A stretch of DNA of 64,000 nt from Sedimentibacter sp. zth1 (lineage in GTDB: Bacteria > Bacillota > Clostridia > Tissierellales > Sedimentibacteraceae): assembly GCF_017352195.1 (NCBI RefSeq), contig NZ_CP071445.1, positions 2,294,001 to 2,358,000 of the forward strand, given 5' to 3'. Positions 52,772 to 61,515 of the stretch are shown here, one piece after another. The position numbers were made by a program, and so were the translations under genes. The notes beneath the pieces are model-generated. The model had not been told where the DNA came from. It searched no databases and saw nothing but the letters and a program-made list of their open reading frames with translations. Position 1 is the first letter of the stretch; every line of letters begins with the position of its first letter.

Positions 52772-54169
52772 TTAAGATATAGCTAGCTTTTTAATTTTAT
52801 ACTGAAGAGTTTGTCTAGGTATATTTAAAAGTTTTGCAGCTTTAGTCACATTCCAATCTACCTTTTGCAAAGCAGAAATAATAAGCTCCTTTTCATACTT
52901 TTCAAGAGATTGTTCCAAACCACAAGTATCATCAGAATCAATCATAAGATTAGTTGAATTATTGAGTAAATATTTAAATTGAAACGGTAGATGTTCTTCT
53001 CTAATTATTTCTCCATCATATAGAGAAATTGCACTTTCTATAGCATGTTCAAGTTCTCTAACATTGCCAGGCCAGTCATATTTCATAAAAATCTCTAATA
53101 CTTCTTTTGAAACACCAGTAAAAAATTTCTGACATTTTTTATTATATTTATTTATAAAGTGCTTAATAAGCAAAGGTAAATCTTCTATTCTTTGCTTTAG
53201 TGAAGGTATTTCAAATGTAATAACATTAAGTCTATAAAATAAGTCCTGTCTTAGCTGACTAGTTTCTAAGATCTTTTGTACAGGAATATTGATAGCAGAA
53301 ATAATTCTAACATCAATATCAATAGTAGAACTAGCACCAACCCTTCTTAAACGGCCATCTTGCAATACTCTAAGAAGTTTTGCTTGAAGTTCAAGTGGCA
53401 TAGAATTAATCTCATCTAAAAAAAGAGTACCACCGTGAGCTAATTCAAACAATCCTGCTCTGTTTTCAGCACCTGTAAAACTGCCCTTAACACTGCCAAA
53501 TAAAATGCTTTCAAGTAGATTCGTGGGTAAAGCAGCGCAATTTTGTGCAATAAAAGGTTTAGACCTTCTTTTGCTTGCATTATGTATGGATTGAACAATA
53601 AGCTCCTTACCAGTTCCAGTAGCACCAGAAACAAGAACAGGTGAATCAGATTCAGCAGCCTTAATACCAAGAGACTTTATTTTAAGCATTTCTTTGCATT
53701 GACCAACTATATCCAAAAAATTAAAAACAGCTGTGTTTTTAGTTTTAGTTACATTCGAAACATTTTTATACAATGCACTTTGTAAATTTACAATTTTCTC
53801 AGACAACTCTTTAACCCTTGTTATGTTTTTGGAAATCTCAACAGCTCCAATAATTCTATTATTATAAGTAATAGGTAAGGATGTGTTAACTGTAGATATC
53901 TTGTTGCCTTTGTAATTAACAAAATTTTGTTCAACTTTAAATAATGGCTTACAAGTTTTCATAACCTGTAAAAGAGTACTAGTTTCAAAATCAAGAGAAG
54001 GGTACACTTCAAGGATATGTCTACCCATTGCCTTATTAACATCGATTCCATCTAATTCCTTAGCAGCCTTATTGTAGTATATTATTTTACCAGATGAGTC
54101 AATAATATGAATACCATCATCAATTTGTTCAACTGCCTTTATTAATGCATCAAAAAATTTACTTTCCAT
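52772..54169 (-). CDS. Sigma-54 dependent activator of the lysine fermentation operon (PAS-AAA+-Fis)
   Basis: 465 residues. PAS domain at about 5-115 (AVEQIDDGIHIIDSSGKIIYYNKAAKEL). AAA+ domain at about 150-380 with Walker A GATGTGKEL, contact loop GSFTGA (canonical GAFTGA) and Walker B GTLFLDEINSMP. Fis-type HTH at the end (KAAKLLNIPRQTLQYKIKKL). It would drive the -24/-12 promoter at 54816, in front of kdd. Palindromes TGCCGA-N4-T(C/A)GGCA lie before both that promoter and this gene, suggesting direct activation and autoregulation. AGGAGGTATTGTTAT precedes the start. Lysine or a product as PAS ligand is speculation. Confidence 0.9.
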   Translation of the reverse strand: MESKFFDALIKAVEQIDDGIHIIDSSGKIIYYNKAAKELDGIDVNKAMGRHILEVYPSLDFETSTLLQVMKTCKPLFKVEQNFVNYKGNKISTVNTSLPITYNNRIIGAVEISKNITRVKELSEKIVNLQSALYKNVSNVTKTKNTAVFNFLDIVGQCKEMLKIKSLGIKAAESDSPVLVSGATGTGKELIVQSIHNASKRRSKPFIAQNCAALPTNLLESILFGSVKGSFTGAENRAGLFELAHGGTLFLDEINSMPLELQAKLLRVLQDGRLRRVGASSTIDIDVRIISAINIPVQKILETSQLRQDLFYRLNVITFEIPSLKQRIEDLPLLIKHFINKYNKKCQKFFTGVSKEVLEIFMKYDWPGNVRELEHAIESAISLYDGEIIREEHLPFQFKYLLNNSTNLMIDSDDTCGLEQSLEKYEKELIISALQKVDWNVTKAAKLLNIPRQTLQYKIKKLAIS

Positions 54170-54187
54170 ATAACAATACCTCCTATG

Positions 54188-54224
54188 TGCCGAATAATAG
54201 GCAACACTAGCCCAATATTAGGCG
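54188..54224. promoter_or_regulatory. Two activator-type sites before the sigma-54 activator gene
   Basis: Site B TGCCGA-ATAA-TAGGCA (54188-54203) and weaker site C AGCCCA-ATAT-TAGGCG (54209-54224) have centres 21 bp apart, two helical turns. They lie 19-55 bp upstream of the activator start, reaching into the end of the DUF1934 gene. Confidence 0.6.
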
Positions 54225-54631
54225 AATGTTTTTATACTTAAAATATTAACATATGGAGCGTTATTACTAATGGAAATTCTGTATTTTAATAATATTTCAC
54301 CATAGCCTTCATCATTAAGGTTATGAGCGTATTCTAATGTATATATTTCCATTTGTAAATCGCCATAAATCGTGCTATAAACAGAGTAGTACTTTTTATT
54401 TTTTTCAAATTCAAGAGTAGATGAAAGAGAGCTTATCTTTGTCATAACTAATCTGTCAGTAGATACTCTAAGCCTTGTTTTTATTGTATCTTCATCATTT
54501 TCACTAGCTTCTACATAATCAAAAACCATAAAATCATTTTCTTTTTTTACTACTGCATTAGTTACAAGTTCTAATTCATCTATAATATTATTATCATTAT
54601 CAATTTGTTTGCCTATAATTTTTATTCGCAT
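54218..54631 (-). CDS. DUF1934 (YwiB-like) beta-barrel protein
   Basis: 137 residues, the usual length. Calycin-like DUF1934 pattern: MRIKIIGKQ at the start, LRVSTDRLVMTKI in the middle, STLEFEKNKKYYSVYSTIYGDL and LLKYRISISNNAPYVNILSI near the end. No signal peptide. The function is unknown. It lies 48 bp upstream of the sigma-54 activator gene on the same strand and may be co-transcribed with it from the promoter at 54671-54700. AAAGGATTAAT precedes the ATG. Confidence 0.8.
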   Translation of the reverse strand: MRIKIIGKQIDNDNNIIDELELVTNAVVKKENDFMVFDYVEASENDEDTIKTRLRVSTDRLVMTKISSLSSTLEFEKNKKYYSVYSTIYGDLQMEIYTLEYAHNLNDEGYGEILLKYRISISNNAPYVNILSIKTFA

Positions 54632-54670
54632 ATTAATCCTTTCTCATGTTAACATTTAATAATCATATTA

Positions 54671-54700
54671 ATTATAGCATAAGCTGTTTATAATATACAA
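54671..54700 (-). promoter_or_regulatory. Sigma-A type promoter of the DUF1934/activator unit
   Basis: On the minus strand TTGTAT (54700-54695), an 18-bp spacer and TATAAT (54676-54671). It starts transcription near 54664, divergent from kdd. Confidence 0.6.
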
Positions 54701-54717
54701 GTTGATTTTGACTAGAA

Positions 54718-54733
54718 TGCCGAAAAATCGGCA
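54718..54733. promoter_or_regulatory. Upstream activator site A of the lysine operon
   Basis: Perfect palindrome TGCCGA-AAAA-TCGGCA, about 85 bp upstream of the -24 box, a usual distance for a sigma-54 activator. It shares the TGCCGA-N4-TNGGCA pattern with site B at 54188-54203. Confidence 0.75.
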
Positions 54734-54815
54734 CATAAAAAAATGAATATATAAATATTCGTTCAAAATCATTGATTTAACAGTAAGAGAAAAAAATACA
54801 GTTTTCAAAAAACAA

Positions 54816-54833
54816 TTGGCACATATTTTGCAA
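54816..54833 (+). promoter_or_regulatory. Sigma-54 (-24/-12) promoter of the lysine fermentation operon
   Basis: TTGGCAC-ATATT-TTGCAA, matching the consensus TGGCAC-N5-TTGCA. GG at 54818-54819 and GC at 54830-54831 have the required ten bases between them. Transcription would start near 54843 and give a leader of about 70 bases, very poor in G, before ATG 54912. Confidence 0.92.
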
Positions 54834-54911
54834 TATTGTATATTAATTAACAAAGCTACTAAACAATACAATACAATACAACAATACAAAACAATTCTTA
54901 GGAGGAATATT

Positions 54912-55955
54912 ATGAAAAAAGGAAACCCATACGGAACACACAGAGTAATCAACCCAAAAGGAGTATTACCACAACCAGCACTTAAAATTGACAACACTAT
55001 GGAAATATACGACAATGAAATACTTATAGACGTTCAAACATTAAACGTTGACTCTGCAAGCTTTACTCAAATAAGTGATCAAGCACATGGCGACGTTGAA
55101 GAAATCAAAAAAATCATGAAGGGTATTGTAGCAGAAAGAGGTAAACATCAAAACCCTGTAACAGGTTCAGGTGGAATGCTTATAGGAACAGTAAAAGAAA
55201 TTGGACCTGCATTAGAAGGTAAAACAGACTTAAAAGTGGGAGATAAAATAGCTACATTAGTATCTTTATCATTAACACCATTAGTAATAGAAGAAATTAA
55301 AGACGTTAGAAAAGAAATAGACCAAGTTGATATTAAAGGTCAAGCTATATTATTTGAAAGTGGAATTTATGCAAAAATACCAACAGACATACCAGAAAAC
55401 TTGGCATTATCAGTATTAGACGTAGCTGGAGCACCAGCACAAACTGCTAAATTAGTAAAACCAGGAGATACTGTATTAGTATTAGGTGGAGCAGGAAAAT
55501 CAGGAATACTTTGCTTATATGAAGCTAAAAAAAGAGCAGGAGTTGCTGGTAAAGTAATTTGCTTTGCACACAAAGAAAGTTCACTTCAAAAGGTTAGAGA
55601 TTTAGGATTAGCAGATTATTATATTTCAGGTGACGCAAGTAATGCTGTTGAAGTTTATGAAAAAATTATGGATGTTACAAACGGAGAACTTTGTGACATA
55701 GTAATAACTTGTGTAAGTAGAGAAAACTGTGAAATGGGCAGTATATTAGCTTGTAAAGATAACGGAACAGTTTACTTCTTCAGTATGGCTACAAGCTTTA
55801 CAAAAGCTGCTTTAGGAGCAGAAGGCGTTGGTAAAGATGTTAACATGATAATAGGAAATGGATATACTAAAAATCATGCTGAAGTTTCTTTACAAATCAT
55901 TAGAGAATGTGAACCATTAAGAAAATTATACTCAAAATTATATGCAGGAATGTAA
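54912..55955 (+). CDS. kdd: L-erythro-3,5-diaminohexanoate dehydrogenase
   Basis: 347 residues, the known length of Kdd. MKKGNPYGTHRVINPKGVLPQPA is the family opening, and GDTVLVLGGAGKSGILCLYEAKKRAG is the NAD-binding fold. It oxidises 3,5-diaminohexanoate to 5-amino-3-ketohexanoate with NAD in lysine fermentation, downstream of the two aminomutases encoded next. ATG 54912 has AGGAGGAATATT upstream; an open extension further 5' would cross the sigma-54 promoter and is rejected. It is the first gene of the operon. Confidence 0.95.
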   Translation: MKKGNPYGTHRVINPKGVLPQPALKIDNTMEIYDNEILIDVQTLNVDSASFTQISDQAHGDVEEIKKIMKGIVAERGKHQNPVTGSGGMLIGTVKEIGPALEGKTDLKVGDKIATLVSLSLTPLVIEEIKDVRKEIDQVDIKGQAILFESGIYAKIPTDIPENLALSVLDVAGAPAQTAKLVKPGDTVLVLGGAGKSGILCLYEAKKRAGVAGKVICFAHKESSLQKVRDLGLADYYISGDASNAVEVYEKIMDVTNGELCDIVITCVSRENCEMGSILACKDNGTVYFFSMATSFTKAALGAEGVGKDVNMIIGNGYTKNHAEVSLQIIRECEPLRKLYSKLYAGM

Positions 55956-55977
55956 TAAATAAATTTTTATAGCAAGA

Positions 55978-55999
55978 AAAGGGTACATTAGTACCCTTT
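55978..55999 (+). terminator. Intergenic hairpin between kdd and kamA
   Basis: 9-bp stem AAAGGGTAC/GTACCCTTT with an ATTA loop; no T run. It probably tunes expression or RNA decay rather than stopping transcription. Confidence 0.5.
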
Positions 56000-56028
56000 A
56001 AAATAAAATTAATTTAGGAGGAATTAAA

Positions 56029-57276
56029 ATGGCATATTATAACAACATACCTCTTTGGAAAGATGTTACTGAAGAGCAATGGAACGATTGGCATTGGCAA
56101 GTAGGCAACAGAATAGACACAGTTGAAAAATTAAAACAAATAATTAATTTAACAGAACAAGAAGAAAAAGATATTCAAGAAGTTCTGAAAAAATTCAGAA
56201 TGGGAATAACACCATACTATGCAGCACATATGGACAAAAATGATCATAGATGTCCAATTAGAATGCAAGCAGTTCCAACAATAGTAGAAACACACATAAG
56301 TGATGCTGATATGTTAGATCCATTACATGAAGATACAGATTCACCAACACCAGGATTAACACATAGATATCCAGATAGAGTATTAATGCTTATAACAGAT
56401 CAATGCTCAATGTATTGCAGACATTGTACTAGAAGAAGATTTGCAGGACAACAAGACCATTCAGTTCCACTAGAAAAAATTGACAAATGTATTGAATACG
56501 TTAAAAATCATCCAGAGGTTAGAGACGTATTATTATCAGGTGGGGATTGTTTGTTAGTATCAGATGAAACACTTGAATACATAATCAAAAACTTAAGAGC
56601 AATACCACACGTAGAAATTATAAGACTTGGATCAAGAACACCAGTTGTTTGTCCACAAAGAATTACAGATGATTTAGTAAATATGCTTAAAAAGTATCAT
56701 CCAATTTGGTTAAACACTCATTTCAATCATCCAAAAGAATTTACACCTGAATCAAAAGAGGCAGTAAGAAAGCTTGCTGACGCTGGTATTCCATTAGGAA
56801 ACCAAAGTGTATTATTAAGAGGAGTAAATGATTGTCCACATATTATGATGGATTTAGTACATGAACTAGTTAAAATAAGAATTAGACCATACTATATATA
56901 TCAATGTGACCTTTCTCTTGGAATTGAACACTTTAGAACACCAGTTAGCAAGGGATTGGAAATTATGGAAGCATTAAGAGGACATACTTCAGGATTCTGT
57001 ATTCCAACATTTGTTATAGATGCACCAGGCGGAGGAGGCAAAACTCCTATTATGCCTAATTACATGATATCACAGTCACCTCATAAAGTTGTTTTAAGAA
57101 ACTTTGAAGGTGTTATAACAACATACACTGAACCTGATTTACCAGAATTAGAATGTCAATGTGATGTTTGTAAAGGATTAAGAGAAGTTCATAAAACAGG
57201 TGTTTCAGGATTATTAGAAGGCGAAAGACTAGCACTTGAACCAACTGAATTAGATAGAAATAAAAGATATAAATAA
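56029..57276 (+). CDS. kamA: Lysine 2,3-aminomutase
   Basis: 415 residues, as in the clostridial enzyme. Radical SAM cluster motif CSMYCRHC gives Cys126, Cys130 and Cys133, and TRRRFAGQ follows. GGDCLLVSD, LRLGSR-like IRLGSRTPVV and the PLP-binding Lys338 in APGGGGKTPI complete the active site. It converts L-lysine to L-beta-lysine, the first step of the pathway. A C-terminal Cys pair, ECQCDVC, matches the zinc site of the family. AGGAGGAATTAAA precedes the ATG. Confidence 0.97.
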   Translation: MAYYNNIPLWKDVTEEQWNDWHWQVGNRIDTVEKLKQIINLTEQEEKDIQEVLKKFRMGITPYYAAHMDKNDHRCPIRMQAVPTIVETHISDADMLDPLHEDTDSPTPGLTHRYPDRVLMLITDQCSMYCRHCTRRRFAGQQDHSVPLEKIDKCIEYVKNHPEVRDVLLSGGDCLLVSDETLEYIIKNLRAIPHVEIIRLGSRTPVVCPQRITDDLVNMLKKYHPIWLNTHFNHPKEFTPESKEAVRKLADAGIPLGNQSVLLRGVNDCPHIMMDLVHELVKIRIRPYYIYQCDLSLGIEHFRTPVSKGLEIMEALRGHTSGFCIPTFVIDAPGGGGKTPIMPNYMISQSPHKVVLRNFEGVITTYTEPDLPELECQCDVCKGLREVHKTGVSGLLEGERLALEPTELDRNKRYK

Positions 57277-57310
57277 AATTAATATTTTTTCATTGTAGAG
57301 GTGTTTTATC

Positions 57311-58330
57311 ATGAGATTAATCGACGAAATTAATAATAAGTTTAAATCAATATCAATAATTGGACTTGCAAAAAATGCTGGTAAAACAGTAGCGCTTAAT
57401 TATCTCATAGATAAAGCAAACCAGGAAAAAATAACTATAGGATTAACATCAACAGGAAGAGATGGAGAAAGTAGTGACCTTGTAACTAACACAGAAAAAC
57501 CAACTATCTTTGTAGAAGAAGGAGTATTAGTAGCAACAGCTAGGCATGCCTTGTTACTTTCTGATGCAAAGGTAGAAATACTAGAAGTCACTAACTATAA
57601 TACACCAATGGGTGAAGTTGTTATATCCAAAGTAAAGCATAGTGGAAACATACAAATAGCAGGACCTGCTAATACAAAAGAAATAAAAGAAGTTTCAGAT
57701 ATTCTCATTAAGTACGGAGCTCAAGTAGTTTTTGTAGATGGAGCAATCGATCGAAAAGCATCATCTTCCCCCATTATAACAGATGCTTGCATTATAGCTA
57801 CTGGAGCAGTACTTAGTAGAGACATAAAAAAGGTTGTAGAAAAAACAGCATATACAATTGAATGCTATCAACTCAAAGAAGTTGATAAGCAAATAAAAGA
57901 TAAAATAAACGAAATAGCATCTACATGCATAATAAGTAATACTGGTAAAATAATTAAATTAAACGTTAAAACAGGTATTACGGCAGGTAAAATGATAACG
58001 GAAAATATAGATAAAAATACTACCTGCGTATATGTAAAAGGGGCTATTACATCATTGTTAATAAAAGAATTGTGTCAAAGCGAATTTATAAAAGGCTTCA
58101 AACTTGTGATAGATGATGCGACAAAAATTTTTATAGACAATCATCATTGGAATGAAGCAAAAAAAAGAGGGCTTAAAGTTGAAACTATTAATGCCATTAA
58201 AGTAGTCGCACTAACGCTTAATCCCGTTTCTCCAGAAGGTTATTGCTTTGACAGTGCGGAATTTTCAGAAAAAATGAAGTACTATATAAAAAATACAAAT
58301 ATTATAGATGTGGTATCGGGTGGTGAGTAG
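57311..58330 (+). CDS. kamB: Lysine 5,6-aminomutase reactivase subunit KamB
   Basis: 339 residues, found only in lysine 5,6-aminomutase operons. It has a P-loop-like ISIIGLAKNAGKTVALNYL (about residues 15-33), then LTSTGRDGESSDLVTNTEKP and a VVFVDGAIDRKASSSP motif. The neighbouring MutS-like KamC and the KamDE enzyme make a role in reactivating damaged cobalamin enzyme likely; that role is known from annotation of the family rather than visible here. GAGGTGTTTTATC precedes the ATG. Its TAG stop abuts the GTG of kamC. Confidence 0.85.
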   Translation: MRLIDEINNKFKSISIIGLAKNAGKTVALNYLIDKANQEKITIGLTSTGRDGESSDLVTNTEKPTIFVEEGVLVATARHALLLSDAKVEILEVTNYNTPMGEVVISKVKHSGNIQIAGPANTKEIKEVSDILIKYGAQVVFVDGAIDRKASSSPIITDACIIATGAVLSRDIKKVVEKTAYTIECYQLKEVDKQIKDKINEIASTCIISNTGKIIKLNVKTGITAGKMITENIDKNTTCVYVKGAITSLLIKELCQSEFIKGFKLVIDDATKIFIDNHHWNEAKKRGLKVETINAIKVVALTLNPVSPEGYCFDSAEFSEKMKYYIKNTNIIDVVSGGE

Positions 58331-58331
58331 C

Positions 58332-59933
58332 GTGGAAACATTTATTACAGAAGATTGTAAAAAAAATATAAATTTCGATTATATATTTGATGAGATTAAG
58401 CCTATTACTAAATATGGCGTTTTAGCAAAGAAAAATGCTAAACCATTTCTCCCTGGCCAAGAGGACGAATTACTGGTTGAGCTAAAAAAAGTCGAGGGAT
58501 TTTTAAATACACCAAAACGTCGTCAAGTAATAGATATATTAAAAGAAGTTCGATACATACAAGAGACACTTCAAAGGGCAAAAAACAATATCACGTTAGA
58601 CCTAATAGAATTATTTGAAATCAAAAAATATATAATCTATTTAGAAAAATTGGAAAAAAGCTTAAGAGGCACTTTATTATCCACATACGATGATTTGAAA
58701 ATTAAACCCTTACCGCATCTATATAAATTATTAGACCCGGCAGGGCAAAAATTATTGACATTTTATATATATGACGAATACTCAGAAAATCTTAGAGAGA
58801 TTAGGCACTCAATAAGGCAAACTGAGAAGAGCATAAAAGTCATACAGAAAGAAATCAAAGTAAATATAGAGGCGAAATACAATATAAAATTTAATTTACG
58901 TGACGAGGTTACGGTAAATAAAATACAATCAAATTTAATAGAATCATTAAATAATGAAGAAAATTTAAGAGCCGTAGGTGAAAATTACTTAAGTATAATT
59001 TACGGAATAAAAAACAACCTACAAATAGATAACTTTAAGCAACAGTTGCAAGGACTGAAAGAAGAAGAAGACAAAGAAGAATTAGAAATAAGGAAATATC
59101 TGACACAAAACATTAAAAAATCTTATGAAGATTTGACACGAAATTCTGAAAAAGTAGGTAGAATAGACTATCTTATAGCAAAAGCAAATTTTGCACAAAA
59201 AACAAATTCTGTAATGCCGCAGATAACAAAAGATTTAATAATTGATATAAAAGATGGCAGGAATTTAAAACTAGCAAATATGCTTAAGCAAAAGAAAAAA
59301 GACTATACACCAATATCAGTGTGTTTAAATAAAAATGTAGTTTGTATCACAGGAGCTAATATGGGTGGTAAAACTATTAGCTTGAGAATGGTAGGTCAGA
59401 TTATTTCAGCCGTTGCTTACGGTATGTTTGTACCTTGTGAAAGTGCTAAAGTATGTTTATTCAAGCATATACACATATCAGTTGGTGATGATCAATCAAT
59501 TGAAAAAGGGTTAAGCACATTTGGAGCAGAAATAGTAAATCTAAAAGTAGCTTTAGAAAACGCAGGTGAAAGAAGCTTGATATTAATTGATGAGCTTGCA
59601 GGAGGTACAAATCCTAAAGAGGGGTTTGCAATAACAAAAGCTGTAGTAGAATACCTAAAAAATTCAGATTCATTATCAATTTTCACAACACACTACGACA
59701 ATATAGCTAATGATAAAGATGTACAAAATCTTCAGGTTGCGGGACTAAATTTACCAGAGGGTATAAACGAATTTACCAATATAGAAGATATTTCAAAGTA
59801 TATGAATTATTCATTAGTAGAAGTAAAAGACCAAAGTAAAGCACCAAAAGATGCATTAAACATCGCAAAAATTGCCGGGATACCAGATGAAATTATAAAT
59901 AGAGCTATGAGTTTAGTAGCAAATAGCAAATAG
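58332..59933 (+). CDS. kamC: Lysine 5,6-aminomutase reactivase ATPase KamC (MutS-like)
   Basis: 533 residues. The C-terminal ATPase resembles MutS: Walker A TGANMGGKTISLRMVG (about residues 335-350), a KHIHISVGDDQSIEKGLSTFGAE block, Walker B RSLILIDELAGGTNPKEG and FTTHYDN. The N-terminal half is helical and lacks mismatch-recognition domains, so DNA repair is unlikely. It probably works with KamB to reactivate KamDE. I choose GTG 58332 because GGTGGTGAG lies just upstream, overlapping the kamB end; an in-frame ATG at 58308 has no binding site. Confidence 0.85.
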   Translation: METFITEDCKKNINFDYIFDEIKPITKYGVLAKKNAKPFLPGQEDELLVELKKVEGFLNTPKRRQVIDILKEVRYIQETLQRAKNNITLDLIELFEIKKYIIYLEKLEKSLRGTLLSTYDDLKIKPLPHLYKLLDPAGQKLLTFYIYDEYSENLREIRHSIRQTEKSIKVIQKEIKVNIEAKYNIKFNLRDEVTVNKIQSNLIESLNNEENLRAVGENYLSIIYGIKNNLQIDNFKQQLQGLKEEEDKEELEIRKYLTQNIKKSYEDLTRNSEKVGRIDYLIAKANFAQKTNSVMPQITKDLIIDIKDGRNLKLANMLKQKKKDYTPISVCLNKNVVCITGANMGGKTISLRMVGQIISAVAYGMFVPCESAKVCLFKHIHISVGDDQSIEKGLSTFGAEIVNLKVALENAGERSLILIDELAGGTNPKEGFAITKAVVEYLKNSDSLSIFTTHYDNIANDKDVQNLQVAGLNLPEGINEFTNIEDISKYMNYSLVEVKDQSKAPKDALNIAKIAGIPDEIINRAMSLVANSK

Positions 59934-59958
59934 CAAATAGGAATAACAGGAGGTAAGA

Positions 59959-61515
59959 ATGCAAAGTAAATTAAACCTAAATTCGCAGGTTATTGAAAGT
60001 GCAAGAAATGCAGCAGCAAACATTGCACAAAATGTTCAAGATTTTATTGACGTTCATACAACAGTAACAGTGGAAAGAACAGTAGTTAGATTATTGGGCG
60101 TAGATGGAACAGATGATATGGAGATTCCACTACCAAACGTTATAGTTGACAACATAGTTGAGGGTGGAGGATTAAGCAGAGGAGCAGCATTTTGGATTGG
60201 AAATGCTATGCTTCAAACTAAATTATCACCACAAGAAATAGCTAAAAAAATTAGCATAGGTGAAATAGACATAACAAAATTACCTATAGCAGATAACAAA
60301 GAAATATTTGATGTTATTTATCCTTTAGCTCAAAAAACAGTAGAAAAAATTAGAAACACCAGAATCAAAAGAGAAGAACTTGTTAAAACTTTGGGAGAAG
60401 GTAAAAAACCTTATCTATATGTTATAGTTGCAACAGGAAATATATATGAAGATATAATACAGGCAAAAGCAGCGGCAAAACAAGGTGCAGATGTTATAGC
60501 AGTTATCAGAACAACAGCACAAAGCTTACTTGATTATGTTCCATTCGGAGCAACAACAGAAGGCTTTGGAGGAACATTTGCAACACAAGAAAACTTTAGA
60601 CTTATGAGAGCTGCTTTAGACGAAGTAGGTCAAGAAGTAGGAAGATATATCAGAGTGTGTAACTATTGCTCAGGACTTTGTATGCCCGAGATAGCTGCAA
60701 TGGGAGCGGTTGAAAGACTTGATGTAATGTTAAATGATGCAATTTATGGTATATTGTTTAGAGATATAAATATGCAAAGAACATTTGTTGATCAATATTT
60801 CTCAAGAATAATCAATGGGTTTGCTGGAATTATAATCAATACAGGTGAAGATAATTATTTAACAACAGCTGATGCTTATGATGAAGCACACACAGTTTTG
60901 GCTTCACAACTATTAAATGAACAATTTGCATTAAAAGCAGGGCTAAAAGAAGAACAAATGGGATTAGGTCATGCATTTGAGATGGATCCAAAAATAGAAA
61001 ATGGATTCTTATATGAATTATCTCAAGCTTTAATGGCAAGGGAAATATTCCCTGACGCACCTTTAAAATATATGCCACCAACTAAATTTATGACAGGTAA
61101 TATATTTAGAGGACACTTACAAGATGCATTATTTAATATCATCTCAATTTGGAGCAAACAAGGAATTCAATTATTAGGAATGCCAACAGAGGCAATTCAT
61201 ACACCACACTTACAAGATAGATACCTTTCAATAGAAAATGCTGAATATATTTTCAATAACTGTAGAAATCTTGGTGATGAAATAGAATACAAAAAAGACG
61301 GTATAATTCAAAAAAGAGCACAAGAAGTATTGGCAAGTGCAGAAGAATTATTAAAAGATATAGAAAGAGAAGGAATATTCAGTACAATAGAGCAAGGTAA
61401 ATTTGGTGGAGTTAAACGACCATTTACCGGAGGAAAGGGATTATCTGGAGTAACTGAAAAAGATGAAAAATATTTCAATCCATTTATTGAGTTAATGCTT
61501 GGAGGTGAAAGGTAA
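59959..61515 (+). CDS. kamD: Lysine 5,6-aminomutase, alpha subunit
   Basis: 518 residues, full length for KamD. It is the TIM-barrel PLP/B12 subunit; recognisable parts are VERTVVRLLGVDGTD, GGGLSRGAAFWIGNAML, CNYCSGLCMPEIAAMGAVERLDVMLND-type core and GLGHAFEMDP. With KamE it moves the terminal amino group of beta-lysine (or D-lysine) to carbon 5, using adenosylcobalamin and PLP. AGGAGGTAAGA precedes the ATG. Its stop overlaps kamE by one base, so the two subunits are made together. Confidence 0.96.
   Translation: MQSKLNLNSQVIESARNAAANIAQNVQDFIDVHTTVTVERTVVRLLGVDGTDDMEIPLPNVIVDNIVEGGGLSRGAAFWIGNAMLQTKLSPQEIAKKISIGEIDITKLPIADNKEIFDVIYPLAQKTVEKIRNTRIKREELVKTLGEGKKPYLYVIVATGNIYEDIIQAKAAAKQGADVIAVIRTTAQSLLDYVPFGATTEGFGGTFATQENFRLMRAALDEVGQEVGRYIRVCNYCSGLCMPEIAAMGAVERLDVMLNDAIYGILFRDINMQRTFVDQYFSRIINGFAGIIINTGEDNYLTTADAYDEAHTVLASQLLNEQFALKAGLKEEQMGLGHAFEMDPKIENGFLYELSQALMAREIFPDAPLKYMPPTKFMTGNIFRGHLQDALFNIISIWSKQGIQLLGMPTEAIHTPHLQDRYLSIENAEYIFNNCRNLGDEIEYKKDGIIQKRAQEVLASAEELLKDIEREGIFSTIEQGKFGGVKRPFTGGKGLSGVTEKDEKYFNPFIELMLGGER

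Noticed and set aside
54816-54911. N-terminal extension of kdd by 32 codons
   Set aside because: The extension would translate the sigma-54 promoter itself, while ATG 54912 has a perfect AGGAGG site and begins with the family's N-terminus.
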